DNA from: Prorocentrum cordatum
Taxonomy: Eukaryota > Sar > Dinophyceae > Prorocentrales > Prorocentraceae
Assembly: GCA_963575745.1 (NCBI GenBank)
Contig: CAUYUJ010010424.1
Location: 397,389-461,388 of the forward strand
Direction of reading: 5' to 3'
Length of the DNA: 64,000 nt
Positions within the stretch are counted from its first letter, which is position 1; each line of letters begins with the position of its first letter. The notes below the pieces were generated by a model. The model was not told the origin of the DNA. It searched no databases and worked only from the letters and a program-made list of their open reading frames with translations. The position numbers and the translations under genes were made by a program. This document shows, in pieces, positions 49,615 through 60,545 of the stretch.

Positions 49615-51655
49615 CACGAGCTGAGCTTTGCCTGAGATCCTGCTGTTTCAATTTTCTCCCGAGCCAGTCGTTCTCGCCCAGCTTCGGGCCCCAGGGCCAT
49701 CGCAGATCGGTCGCCTAGCTCAACAGGTGGCGCAGGAAGATGGGGTCGGGCCCCTTGGCTGTGACGCTGCACAGTGTTGCAGTTGTGTCGCTACGTAGCC
49801 GCTACGTCGGATCTCAGGGTTCACTCTCTGAGGCCACTTGTTCTAGCAGTGAAAGTCGATGATAAGGACTCACGGCTTTCCTTCGGGGGGCGCGGCGCAA
49901 CGCCCATTCGGCAAGGACGGGTGTGGGTGAGGGTGCCCTAGCGTCCCCGGGGTGTTGGCAGCCTACCTGCCGCCTGCAGCATGCCAACGTGGGCGGCCAA
50001 GGCCCCTGGCGTCCTCACCGCCCGCCTTCGTCACAGACGTTGGCTGTAGCGCCCCGCCCTCCACCGTAGCGCCCTGCATTCCCCAGCACGCCCGCGACGG
50101 ACTGCACGCTCCGAGCGGCTCCCGGCTCTTCGCCTTGTCCCCGCCTTCCTCCGCTGTGCCCCCATGAGTTCCCTGCGCGCCCCGCCTGCAGCCCGACCTT
50201 TACCTGCACCAGCCTCGACTCGCTTGCGCCCGCTGGCTCCGCAAACAGTGGCGCCCGACCCCATCAAGACCCATGCCGCCACGTCCGAGGCTTTTGCTGC
50301 CCTCAGGGAGCGAAGCCCGCCACCCTCCCCACCTTTGGAGGCGCCCCTTCCTGCCCTTTTGAGGGCTGAGGCGGCTGGGGGGGTCCCTAACGGGAAACTC
50401 GGGGTGGCGGGCCTTTTGTCTCCTCTTTGCCCTTCCCCTTTCTGTGGCACGCGGTGCTTCGCAAAACGTCCAAAAAACTACACCTCACGCCCCCACCTTC
50501 GAATCGCCGAACACCCACGTGGTGCGCCTGCAACGGCTGCCCTGATGCCCGGGCGCGCGCGCGCGCCTCGCTTGGGCCCCCCCGCGCGCGGTCGCGTGCG
50601 TCCGACGGGCGGGTGGCCCGCCGCTCCTGGGGGCCCTTCCTTCGGCTACGCGCCCGCGCTCGCCACGCGGTGCCGTGGCGAGGTCGAGCAGCGAGGGCAG
50701 GGTCGTGATTCAGAGGAGGACGAGGTATCGATATCGCTACCCCTGCATCACTTTGGCCGTTCTGGGCCTCCTGGGAGGCCCTCTTCGCCACCGCTGGATT
50801 CGCCTCGCCTCGGGAGAGGTCCAGGGAGTAGCGGCATCGGTGCCCCCTGGTCCCCCAGTGACAACGGACGGCACCAGCCTCGCCGACGCGTAAGAGTGAA
50901 CCTTCGCCAGAGTGACCTGTGGTGCGGGGGCCCACAGGGGTCCAGCCAGCGCTGGCTGGTGCGCTTGGATGACGTGGTTTGGGCCTCCCCCGCGGCTCTC
51001 TGAACCCGCGCACCAAAGGCCACCCATGCCCAGGGCCACTTCTGCGTGCAGTCGACTCCTTCGCCCGCCCGCCCGCGCTCGCCGCACGGTGCCTTCGCGA
51101 GGCCGAGCAGCGAGGACCGGGTCGTGACGGCACTTGAGCGACGGCGAGGCGCGACGGTGTGACGTCGGCGTCACCCCAACATTCTTATATTATATGTGCG
51201 TCGCCCCCTGGGGGCGATGCGCGCACTGAGAAATCTTATAGTATATGCGTCGTGGCGGGCGCTTTCTGGCCACACCGCTCGGGAAACGATACATTACAAG
51301 ATGGGTATACTATACGTTTGAGTCGGACGCGCGCCTCCAAGGAGATCATATAGTACTAGTATGTCTTGATGCGTCCCATGACGGCCTCGCCGAGACGCGA
51401 CGGCGTGGCGGCGTGGAGTGACGGCGCGGCGTGACGGGACGGCACCGCCGTGTCGTGGCGGCGTGACGGAGTTCCGTTGTCCTTCTCCTCGGACCAGGGA
51501 GGGGGGATGGGGGAGGGAGGGACTTAGGACCAGATCTCCGACGACTTGGTTTTTCGGTTTTTGTATCGATTCGGCCTCGACGCACAAGTTCGTTTACACT
51601 CCCTGTCCTGAGTTCTTACAGTCCAGGGGGGTGGGAAAATCCCCCGAACCCGGGA
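49615..51655. other. GC-rich sequence, no supported gene
   Basis: Long frames occur on both strands (for example 50164-51003 forward and 50387-51133 reverse), but they overlap each other, are Pro/Arg/Ala-rich and show no recognisable domain. Family E sequence lies at 49740-49805. Repeated GGTCGTGA and GCGAGGCCGAGCAGCGAGG segments occur near 50680-50705 and 51095-51125, so part of 50620-51130 is an imperfect ~410-bp duplication. Confidence 0.4.
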
Positions 51656-51659
51656 CTCC

Positions 51660-52290
51660 TGGATCCGTGGCCCCAGGGGCCCCCTGGGCGCCCTTGCGGA
51701 CCGGTGCTCTTGGAAGCCCCTGCTGTGCCTAGGCAACGGGCCCAGATCGATCACGAGGGCGGCCGAACTGCGCCCCGAGGGCCCCGAGAGGCCCCAGACA
51801 CCCACCAGACGCCCGAAGACGACCCAAACAAGACCCCCAAGAGGTTTTCGAAATGGAGGGGAAGATTGATTTCTCATGGTTTTCGTGTGATTTGGGAGAT
51901 GCTCTGTGCTTCGGTCTTCCGGGCGTCCGAGAGGGCCCAGGAGGTCCGAACCTCGTCCCAAGATTACCCGAAAGGGTTTCCAGGCAGTCCAAGAGAGCCC
52001 CAAGACGGCCACAAGATGGCCTGGAGAGCCCCATGACGGTCCCAAGATGCCTTGGATAGAGTCCCATGACGGCCCAAGATGGCCCCAAGATGCCCCCGCA
52101 TTCCAAATCGTGGCCTGGTCGTTCAAGGAGACCGCAGTTGGAAGCAGGGTGGCCCGAGGAAGCTCCCAGGAGGCCCCCAGAAGGCGCCCAGGAGACCTCC
52201 GGAAGTCCCCAAGAAGCCCATGCAAGATTTTCGCGAGGCCCCCAAGAGGCTCTCCATGGAGGAGCCTCCGCGACAAAAGCTGAGGATGAT
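51660..52290 (-). repeat. CTTGGGGCC-type repeat block, minus orientation
   Basis: Parallels 33690-34255 module by module: GGCAACGGGCCCAGATCGAT, GCCCCAGACACCCACCAGAC, GTCTTCCGGGCGTCCGAGAG, GACCGCAGTTGGAAGCAGGG, then CCCCCAGAAGGCGCCCAGGA. The two blocks are copies of one ~600-bp repeat. Confidence 0.8.
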
Positions 52291-52559
52291 GAAAAAGAAT
52301 TCGCAGGGTAGGGCGAGAATGAGGAAGTGTCTGAGGCAATCGGAGGGACGGATAATGGATAACACCATCCGATCGACGATGCCAGCAATTTTAACAAGGA
52401 GTTATCCCGAAGTTGTGAGTTTGATTTTCCTGCCATTCCACCTGCACGCCAAACGTCAAGGACCAAGGATCAAGGACCAAGTGTACATAGTTATTATATA
52501 ACAAAATACCCCGGGCCCCCTCCCGGGGCGTCCTCCACCTCGATGACATTTTCTTTACG

Positions 52560-53960
52560 CTCCTGGTGCCGCGCCCCCGGCCTCCCACATGGGCTTAGAA
52601 TCGCCTCAGAAGAGCCGCAGATGCCCACGAGCAGCCGTCAGGTTGTGAAACCACGCTCAAAAAAGGCCTCCACCACGCTCGAAGAAGCTTCCAACAGGCG
52701 TCCGAAAGGCGCTTGGGTTCAAAATCATGGATTTTCCTTTGGTTGTTCCATGTTTTCCGCTTCCTCGCGTTTTGAAGATTCCGACGCTCGAAGACGTCGA
52801 AGGAGCCTCCGAGACCTCTTGGGGACCGCCGAAGAGATGCCCTCCCGGGCCTCCCAGGCAGGCTCCAAGAGGCCTCAGCATGAGCCCAGACGCCCAAGAC
52901 AGCCTTCTGGCGCCTCTCCAGGTTCCCAGGCTCGCCGGAGAACTTACACGAGTACGCCTCCAAGAAGTCCCAGGAGAGCTCCCAGAGAGGGCATAACACG
53001 CACGGAAAGGCCAGAATCGTTGATTTGATCTTGGTTTGTGCAGGTTTTTCGTGTTTCCGCGTTTTCGAGCTTACAGCGGTCCAAGACAGTCTGTGAAGCT
53101 CCCAAGACCGCCCCGAGATGGCCCAAGATGGCCGCCCCTGGGCTTCCCAGGCAGGCTCGGAAACGTCCTACGACGGCCTAAGACGCCCTAGACAGACTCC
53201 CGACGGCTTTCCAGGCTCTCAGGGTTACCGAAACATGTCCCGAAGAGGCCTCCAGGACGGCTCAGTTTTACCACAATATTGCTTGAAGGCCCCCCAAGGA
53301 AAGTTTCCACAAGCCTCCCTCTCTGCAGACTCCTTTGAAAGAAAAGGGGATTCCTAAACTTCCCTTTTTCCAAAGTCGTTCTAATCTGCCTCAGAAGCAT
53401 CGAAGGCGCCCTCAACCAGCTGCCAGGACATAAAAAGACAGGCTGCGAGGTTTCCGAAATTCACCCGTACACCTCAACGAAGCTCCGAGAGGTTTGGAAG
53501 AGGATCCCGAACGCCCGCCCTTTTCACCACCACTTCGGAAGGTCTTCGGAAATTTCCGCAGTTCCTGTGATAGTTGCTTTGACACAAAAGGAAGTTCACA
53601 GAATTCCATTTGAAGTCACAGGAGAGCTCCCAGAAGCGGCCACAACACGCAAGAAAAGGGCAGAATCGTTCATGTGACTTTGGTCTTTGTAGGGTTTTTG
53701 TGTTTCCGCTTGGGCCGTCTTGGGGCGATATCGGGGGCCCATCCGGGCCGTCTTGGACGCTGCGAAGTCCCAAACGGCGGATATGTTAATCTTATACATT
53801 TTCCGGAGGGAATGGGACGATGTTTGCTTCTTCGGGGCTCTCCTAACAGCCTCTTGGGGCGTCTTGGGGGCCCCTTGGGCCGTCTTCAGACCATCGAGGT
53901 TCATCTTGGAACGCTCTTGTGTTGTCTTGGGTCTCTCTTGCGCCTCTCCGATGACTCCTC
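52560..53960. repeat. Degenerate CTTGGGGCC-type repeat, mixed orientation, less GC-rich
   Basis: Contains repeated AT-richer cores such as GAAAGGCCAGAATCGTTGAT with GTGCAGGTTTTTCGTGTTTC (53005-53060) and GAAAAGGGCAGAATCGTTCA with GTAGGGTTTTTGTGTTTCCG (53655-53710). These recall the core module of the large array. No supported gene. Confidence 0.55.
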
Positions 53961-54174
53961 TGGTCGCCCTGAGTATGCTCGCGAGGTACGGCAAGGCGCC
54001 CTGGGAGGCCCGGAAGGGCCAGCGGACCTTTTCCAAGGGCCTCCAGGGGGCCGCTGAGACGTCCGAATGGGCGTCCAAGGCGTCCCTGGGGGAGGGGCCC
54101 GGTTTATGGGGTGGGTGTGGGGGGGTCCGGGTAATAAACATATAACAATAGGAATATATACACACATATAGCTA

Positions 54175-54254
54175 CATATACATACATAGAGATAGAGAGA
54201 GGGAGAGATAGAGAGAGAGAGAGAACGAGAGAGAGAGAGAACAACAACATACAA

Positions 54255-54297
<43 letters not shown>

Positions 54298-54302
54298 AAA
54301 CA
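54175..54302. repeat. (GA)n microsatellite
   Basis: GAGAGA-rich tract with ACAACAACA and GAACGA interruptions. Confidence 0.95.
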
Positions 54303-54553
54303 CCAACAACGAATGAGAGAGATCTATAGAGCTACTGTATACGTGTGTCATGCTTTTTGTCATCTGGACGCTCTTTCTCGATTTCGGCCTCTGGGCCCGT
54401 GCTTGCGCACTGAAAGAAAACAACCAGCGATCTGGGACGGAAGACTGGCCCCGGGAAGGGGCCGGGATCTCTGCGGCCGCTGCCTGGGGGGAGAGTCCGC
54501 CGCAAATAAATATGCACAGACACCCTCCACTGGATTGTTCCTGGGCCTCAGGC

Positions 54554-54711
54554 TTAAGTCGGGCACGTCCCTCTACAGGAGGAACATTCGAAAATAGTCA
54601 AAACATAGTCTGGGGAGGGTTCTGTGACTATGTTTGACCATGTGGGGGTATTTTTTGACTATTTTTTATTTTCGTCCAAAATCCGCCTGTGGGGGGACAT
54701 GCCCGACCTAA
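54554..54711. mobile_element. MITE, TTAAGTCGGGC family, intact copy with target duplication
   Basis: 158 bp. The left end TTAAGTCGGGCACGTCCCTC pairs with the reverse complement of the right end GGGGGACATGCCCGACCTAA, over about 26 bp with some mismatches. CCTCAGG lies on both sides (54546-54552 and 54712-54718), a clear 7-8 bp target duplication. The AT-rich interior has AAAATAGTCAAAACATAGTC and TATTTTTTGACTATTTTTT. It has no coding capacity, so it needs a transposase in trans. A 7-8 bp duplication would fit hAT-like or similar families (inference). Confidence 0.8.
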
Positions 54712-54718
54712 CCTCAGG

Positions 54719-55120
54719 GGGCTGGCGGTGTATAAATCACAAGTGAGAGCCAGCGGCTTTATGCCGTCCCCTCCCTGATGGTACATGCGAAGTTCGTCGG
54801 AGGGTGGTGCCTGTGTACATCTTTTCCTTGGCGTAGAGAGATGCCTTTTGGCCCTGGCCGCCTTGGCTCGTGGGCGAACACGTATCCGTAGCGGCGGTCA
54901 CGCGGGTCGGGCTCCATCGGGCCGCGACCTCGCGGAGATGGGACGTCTTTCCGCGGACGCCGCCCGCGCGGAACGTAGCTGTGCGACCGCGCAGCCGCGG
55001 GATCGCGGCCCCGGAATCCAGACCGCGAGGGCGCGGTTGCGGATGCCTCCGCCGCTCGCGACGGTCGCACCCAAAACGCCAGCCTTCTGGCGGCCCGCTT
55101 GGCACTCCTTCCTCCTGCGT
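54719..55120. other. Intergenic sequence, no supported gene
   Basis: Overlapping Arg/Ala/Gly-rich frames on both strands with no recognisable domain. Confidence 0.4.
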
Positions 55121-55240
55121 CCTCCTTTCTCCTCCTTCGTCCTCCTCCTTTCTCCTCCGTCTCCTCCTCCTTCCTCTGCCTCATTCCCTCCTCCTCCTCC
55201 GCCTCCTCCTCCTCCTCCGTCCTCCGCCTCCTTCCCCTCC
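55121..55240. repeat. (CCT)n microsatellite, imperfect
   Basis: CTCCTTCGTCCTCCTC-type pyrimidine triplet tract. Confidence 0.85.
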
Positions 55241-55808
55241 AATCGCATGGGGGCTCCTTCGCCGCTTTCGGCCACCGGAGGCCACTCTCAGACCCCAGGA
55301 CGGTGAAAACCTTGAGTTCCTGGCGTCTCCAATTTTTCTAGCCCGGCGTTGACTCACAGCGCGCAAGCGCCCAGCTTTCGCAAAAAGTGCCCAGGGGTTG
55401 AGATTGAGGCAAGTCAGAACAAGCTTGAAACCCAGGCCCGCCTGCGGGCGATTGCCCCTGACCCAGGCGCCCTGGGGGACGGCGGAAACCCTCCCGCCGC
55501 CGGCGTTGTCGCCAGCTTTCGGGCCCCGGGGCCATCACAGGCAGATCCGGCTTGAAACATGACGCGGGAAGATGGGGCCCAGGGCTCCAGTCGCGATTTT
55601 TCGCGATGCTGCAATATTTGCTCCGCGACAGTGGATCTCAGAGAAGGCTGCCTGGCAGGGCCGCCTACGATCCGACGGGATGCAATTCGATTCGCCAGCT
55701 GGGGCTGCGATTCCGATTCGAGTCGATTCGGCTCGGTTCACCGGCATCGAAGCCGGGCGCGGCGATCCGATGCTCGCTCCGGGCCTGGAATCCAAGGGCT
55801 CTGGGCCC

Positions 55809-55932
55809 CCAGACCCCCGTCGTGATGATTTTTTCACGACGCGGGTCCCCAGCGGTCTGGACCATTCGCCAGGACCGGTGTCTCACCCCGAGTCGTCGTT
55901 TGACGGCCCCGAGGCCTGGCGGCGAGGGCCCC
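55809..55932. mobile_element. Degenerate CCCAGACATG-family fragment
   Basis: GATTTTTTCACGACGCGGGT, GGACCATTCGCCAGGACCGG and GAGTCGTCGTTTGACGGCCC align with the interior of 25511-25696. The right terminus is missing. Confidence 0.5.
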
Positions 55933-56289
55933 TTTCAGAGGCCGCAAGGGGCCAGGGGGGTCTGGGAGCCAGGGGCTCCTCATGGATTTTGGATGCCGTT
56001 TTTTTTTTACCATGACCGGATCTGGTTCATGTCAAGACTGCATGCGCTCTATATCTTTCTTTCAGGAGGAAAAAACACACAGACACAATTCATCGCCGAC
56101 CCCCAGAGAATATGGGAAAATATGGGAAGTGGGGGGGAAAGACAGAAACCCCCAAAATATGGAAACATGTGGGGAATCTTTTTGTTTGTGTGTATTTGTT
56201 TGTGTGTCCTGGGGCCCCTTTATTCTTGTTCTGAGCTGCGCAGGCTCTGGGTCCCTTGCCGCTCCCGCTCTGGGTGCCGGCCGAGGGTG

Positions 56290-56700
56290 GGGGCCTCGGC
56301 CCGGCCCCTCCTGCCCCCTTCCCCTCCCGCCCCTCTCTCCTCCCCCCTCCTCCTGCTCCCCTCCTCCTGCCCCCCCCCCCCCTCTCCCCTCCTCCTGCGC
56401 CCCTGCTGTCCCCCTCCCCCCTCCTCCTGCTCCCCTCCCCCCCCTCCTCTCTCCTCCCCCTGTCCTCCTGCTCCCCCTGTCCTCCTGCCCCCCCCCTCTC
56501 CCCTCCTCCTGCGCCCCCTCCTGCCCCGCTCTCCCTTCCTCGGTTCGCTGCTGCTCCTGCCCCGCTCCCCCCCCGCTCCGCCCCTCCCCCCTCCTCTCTC
56601 CTCCCCCTCCTCTTGCCCCCTCCTCCTGCTTCCCATCCCCCCCCCCTCCTCTCCCCTCCTACTGCGCCCCTCCTGTCCTCCTCCCCCCCTCGTGCTCCAC
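56290..56700. repeat. CCTCCTCCTGCTCCCC minisatellite
   Basis: Pyrimidine-rich repeat of CCTCCTCCTGC and C-runs. Open frames are Pro/Ser/Leu-rich or Gly/Glu/Arg-rich and are not genes. Confidence 0.9.
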
Positions 56701-56856
56701 AGTTACTCAATATGAATACTACTCTCCCTCTTCCCCTGATGACGGTTTGGAAGTGTCCGACCCCCCCCCGCGTATTGTTTTTTACACGCAGGTTTCCCCG
56801 GAGTTGGGTGTTCGCCTGCATTTTTTTTCAATATGCTGCTCTCGCTGAGGCGCCAG

Positions 56857-57014
56857 CCTCATTTTCGGGCCCCGCTCGTTCCGAATCGTGCTCCCGCTGC
56901 AGCGCTGGCCTCATTTCCGTGCTTCCGCTCGTTCCGCATCGTGCTCCCGCTGCAGCGCTGGCCTCATTTCCGCGCTTCCGCTCGTTTCGACTCGTGCTCC
57001 CGCTGCAGCGCTGG
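56857..57014 (+). repeat. Three tandem copies of a 53-bp unit
   Basis: Each unit reads CCTCATTTCCGYGCTTCCGC, TCGTTCCGCATCGTGCTCCC, GCTGCAGCGCTGG. The first copy has GGGCCCCG in place of the middle sequence. A fourth, truncated start follows. Confidence 0.9.
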
Positions 57015-57540
57015 CGTCATTTCCCGTGCCATGCCACGGCGTGCAATGCAATGCTAGGTTGATGCTACGCTTTGCGGTGCTCTTCTACGCCATGCCATGC
57101 CGTGCTCTACAATGCATCGCGTACTCTTTCGGGGTCATTGCCCTGCTCGACATCCGACTGTGCGAGTAGAGAGGGGATCTGCGCCATGGTAAGGGATGGG
57201 AGGGAGGGGTAGGATGTCAGATATGACGCGAGCGCACCTAGCTTGCCTCACCCCCCCTCTCCTCCCCCCTCCTGCTCCCCCGCGCCCCCCCTTGATTTTC
57301 TTTCGGCCTCCCAGGAGGGGTCGGAGTACAGTCGGACCGAGGTTTAAGATCGAGGTCGGTTGGGGAGGGTACCTCAATGTTCTTCGTGCTTAGTTGGATG
57401 TGATTGCGCATCATGGGGGAGGGCACTCTCGAATGTCCTGCCTTGGTACGTAGCCTGGTTTCGTAGTAACCCTCTCAGGAATATGCCGGGTTCCCGTAAG
57501 AAGATCGGCCCTTCCAGGGACTCCATTCGGATCTGCTCTG

Positions 57541-57605
57541 CTCGCCTACTCCTCCTCCTCCTCCTCCTCCTCCTCCTCCTCCGCCTCCTCCTCCTCCTCA
57601 TGCTG
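57541..57605. repeat. (CCT)n microsatellite
   Basis: CTC triplet run of about 60 bp. On the minus strand it lies in a frame (57374-58024) with a non-repetitive start, but no domain is recognised there. Confidence 0.9.
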
Positions 57606-57959
57606 CGCTTTCTCGAGGACCGAGGGTTGATGCTGCTGGACGCGTTCGGGTGATTTCTGGACGTGTCGTCGTCGGCGTCGTCGTCGTTGTCGCCCCCCCT
57701 CATCCACTCTTCCTCTTCGCCTGATCCTGCTGCTCCTCCTGCTCCTCCTGGCTCATCTCGACCACGCCGCACACGAAATGGCTCGCCGTAGCTTGCCTGC
57801 GCAAGCATCGTCTTCACTCGCGTGCCCAGCTCAGGAGCCCAGGCAAGTCGTGCACACTGCCAATCTCCAGGGCCCGACGGGCATATCTTGACTGGACCGC
57901 TCGGGATTTGCTCCCAAAAGCCGGCGCCTGAGCTCAGCCTCTTTATCCTTCTGGGATGG

Positions 57960-58105
57960 CGGAAATCTTGAACCCCCCCCTGTCTCTGAGATCCGACAAG
58001 TCGAAAAAACTGAAACATCGCCACCCATCACGACCGGAGCCCTGGACCCAAGCTTCCTGCGTCATTTTTCGAACCGGATCGATTTGTGAGGGTCCCGGGG
58101 CCCGG
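57960..58105 (+). repeat. Dispersed repeat family E
   Basis: CTGAGATCCGACAAGTCGAA, AAACATCGCCACCCATCACG, ACCGGAGCCCTGGACCCAAG and TTCGAACCGGATCGATTTGT, in the same order as 45725-45850. Confidence 0.6.
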
Positions 58106-58734
58106 CATCGGGCGAGAACGCCCGGCTCGAAAAAGTGGGAGCCGCCAGGATCTCAGGGGTGACCTCCTCCCGCTCCTGGTGCGACGGGCAGCAGCCGAGG
58201 CTGCCGCGCGAAGCCCGCCGCCCTCCCCGCCGTGGGAGGCGCCCCCGCGCCCCTCGCCGCTCCCTCGAGGGCCGAGGTGTCTGGGGGAGGGGTCCCGAGC
58301 GGGAACCTCGGCACGGTGGGTCTTTCTCTCCTCTCCGCCCTTTCTCGCACCACCCACCCAACCACCCCAACCAAACCCGAAGGCCCCAATTTCCCCTCGA
58401 TTTCCAGTGGGGGGGGGGTCGGGGAACACTGAAAAAACACGTGTGGAACCCGTACCCCCCCCCAGCCCGAAGTTTGGGTCTTCGGGTGAGCTTGGGGCGG
58501 TCTGGCAGGTAGTCGCTTTCCCTGCTTCCGCGCACGTGGCCCTTTGCAGAGAGTCCCAAAGCCGCGCTCCTCCTGCGGCTCCTCCACCTCTGGCCAGGAC
58601 ATCGGCATCGAGGCGCCCGCCCCCCCCGCGGCGCCCGCCCGCCGCCGCGCTGGGGGAGTGGGGGTGGGGCGTCCGAGAGGCCGTCGGCGGCGCGCCGGCC
58701 GTGCTGAGAACGGTCGTCCGCCGTCGTGCGCCGT

Positions 58735-58740
58735 CGTCCG

Positions 58741-58795
<55 letters not shown>

Positions 58796-58861
58796 GCGTC
58801 GTCGTCGTCGTCGTGCGTCGTCGTCGTCGTCGTCGTCGTCGTGGTCGTGGTCGTCGTCGTC

Positions 58862-58896
<35 letters not shown>

Positions 58897-58995
58897 GCGT
58901 CGTCGTCGTCGTCGGCGTCGTGCGTCGTCGTGCGTCGTGCGCCGTGCGTCGTGCGTCGTGCGCCGTGCGTCGTGCGTCGTGCGTCGTCGTCGCCG
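58735..58995. repeat. (GTC)n microsatellite with GTGC interruptions
   Basis: GTC/CGT triplet array, broken by TGCGTC hexamers that shift phase. Another short (GTC)n then (GGA)n run follows at 59105-59195. Confidence 0.95.
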
Positions 58996-59106
58996 TCGCT
59001 TTCGCCGTCGCCGACGTCGCCGTCGGTCGTCGCCGTCGCCGTTCGCCGCCGTCGTCGTCTGTGGCTGCGGCGTTACCGTAGTCGGCCTCGGCGTCGCGCC
59101 GGCAGA

Positions 59107-59143
<37 letters not shown>

Positions 59144-59449
59144 GAGGAGGAGGAGGAGGAGGAGGAGGAGGAGGAGGAGGAGGAGCAGGAAGAGGAAGAG
59201 TTGTAAGAGGAGGGCGCGGGGACGGAGGCTAGACCAGAGTAGACTCAAGATGCAGCAGCTATGCAATACGCCCTCCCGTTCTAAGTCTCTTCATAAGTCC
59301 CTAATTCCAGGCTTCCCTTGCCACTGCAAGAAGCGCTCCCCCGAAAGACGCCATTTTGGCGAAGGCCCCGTTTTCATCAGGGACTGCCTGTCATCCCTGT
59401 GGCATGTTTACAGGACTGAAGATTGTGGCCATACTGTGCAACGAGGGTG

Positions 59450-59580
59450 AGGAGGATGAGGAGGAGGTTGGGGAGGAGGAGGAGGACGAGGAGGAGGAGG
59501 ATAATGAGGATGCCGCCGAGGAGAAGGAGGAGGAGGAGGAGGAGGAGGAGGAGGAGGAGGAGGAGGAGGAGGAGGACCAC
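59450..59580. repeat. (GAG)n microsatellite
   Basis: GAGGAG/GAGGAT array containing GATAATGAGGATGCCGCCGA, which also occurs in the array at 60307-60330. This suggests one array is copied from the other. Confidence 0.9.
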
Positions 59581-59674
59581 CACATGCTGAAGAGGAAGGC
59601 TAGGGTTAGGCCAACCCGACCCTCACCGAAACCTTGGGATTACATCCGCTCTCCCCTTACGCCCTTCTTCGACC

Positions 59675-60070
59675 CTACATCGCCTCCCCATCCTTGAGGA
59701 GCTGGGCTGCAGGGAAGGGCTGGGAAAGTCGGGGGCGGGCCTTCATACTGTCCTTCGGGTGACGGCCGCCTGGCACCCGAGACCACGCACCTTCAGAGAA
59801 CTTGCTTCTGAAGCGCTCACTGCATTCACCTCTGAGTCCTTTGAGGTTGCTCTCCAAATAACGGCCGCACCTCTTGCAGATTATGAGAAAGGACTCGACG
59901 TGGAGGTAATCGCACATCAACAGTCGGTGCTTCCTGGGCTCTCTAATTAACTGGGACAGCGCTGCAGAATTGCCAGGGCACACTTCTCGCGAACGGGTTT
60001 GGCGGGTGCTATAAGTGCTGGCAGGAGTGTGACACGCTAAGCACAGCCAGTGGTTGTTGATCCAGACCCA
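59675..60070 (-). CDS. Terminal exon with a CxxC/CPG zinc-knuckle-like domain
   Basis: The minus-strand frame starts directly after CACTAG (acceptor-like) at 60071. It reads WVWINNHWLCLACHTPAS, EVCPGNSAALSQLIREP and LHVESFLIICKRCGRYLESN. It continues LKGLRGECSER and ends with VPGGRHPKDS and a stop at 59675. The pattern WLCLAC, CPG, H, CKRCGRY, LRGEC and GRHP matches a paired-cysteine module I associate with many dinoflagellate predicted proteins, probably zinc-binding and of unknown role. The upstream exon would lie beyond the GAG arrays at 60.2-60.5 kb and was not identified. Coding-like composition stands out from the flanking microsatellites. Confidence 0.5.
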   Translation of the reverse strand, partial: WVWINNHWLCLACHTPASTYSTRQTRSREVCPGNSAALSQLIREPRKHRLLMCDYLHVESFLIICKRCGRYLESNLKGLRGECSERFRSKFSEGAWSRVPGGRHPKDSMKARPRLSQPFPAAQLLKDGEAM

Positions 60071-60189
60071 CTAGTGGCGAGCCAAAACCTGAGGTTTACG
60101 GCGGGCCGCACGGGCCCGCCGAGGAAGACCCTCATGGGGGCTGAGGGGGTGGGGTCCAGTCTTGACCGCACCCGCGGCTCCGACAGGGG

Positions 60190-60545
60190 GGTGGGAGGAG
60201 GAGGAGGAGGAGGAGGAGGAGGAGGAGGAGGAGAGAGGAGGAAAAGGAGAAAAGGAGGAAAGGAGGAGAGGAGGAGGAGGAGGAGGAGGAGGAGGAGAGG
60301 AGGAGGAGGATAATGAGGATGCCGCCGAGGAGGAGGAGGAGGAGGAGGGAGGAGGGAATGGGAATGACCGAGCAAGAGTCCAAGCACGGACGAGGAGGGA
60401 GGAGGGAGGGAGGAGGAGGAGGAGAGGAGGAGGAGGAGGAGGAGGAGGAGGAGGAGAGAGGAGGAGGAGGAGGAGGAGGAGGAGGAGGAGGAGGAGGAGG
60501 AGGAGGAGGAGGAGGAGCAGAGTGAGGAGGAGGATGAGGAGGAGG
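60190..60545. repeat. (GGA)n microsatellite, long and imperfect
   Basis: GGA/GAG array with AAAGGAGAAAAGGA and GAATGGGAATGACC interruptions. Yields Glu/Arg/Gly frames. Confidence 0.95.

Noticed and set aside
50164-51003. 279-codon forward frame near 50.5 kb
   Set aside because: Overlaps an equally long reverse frame, is Pro/Arg/Ala-rich, and covers an imperfect duplication; no coding signature.
58028-59266. 412-codon minus-strand frame through the GTC array
   Set aside because: Its length depends on the (GTC)n and (GGA)n repeats, and its remaining part overlaps family E repeat; no domain recognised.
59349-59362. GCCATTTTGGC resembling the spliced-leader core
   Set aside because: Only 11 bases match, the sequence is itself nearly palindromic, and neither side continues the leader.
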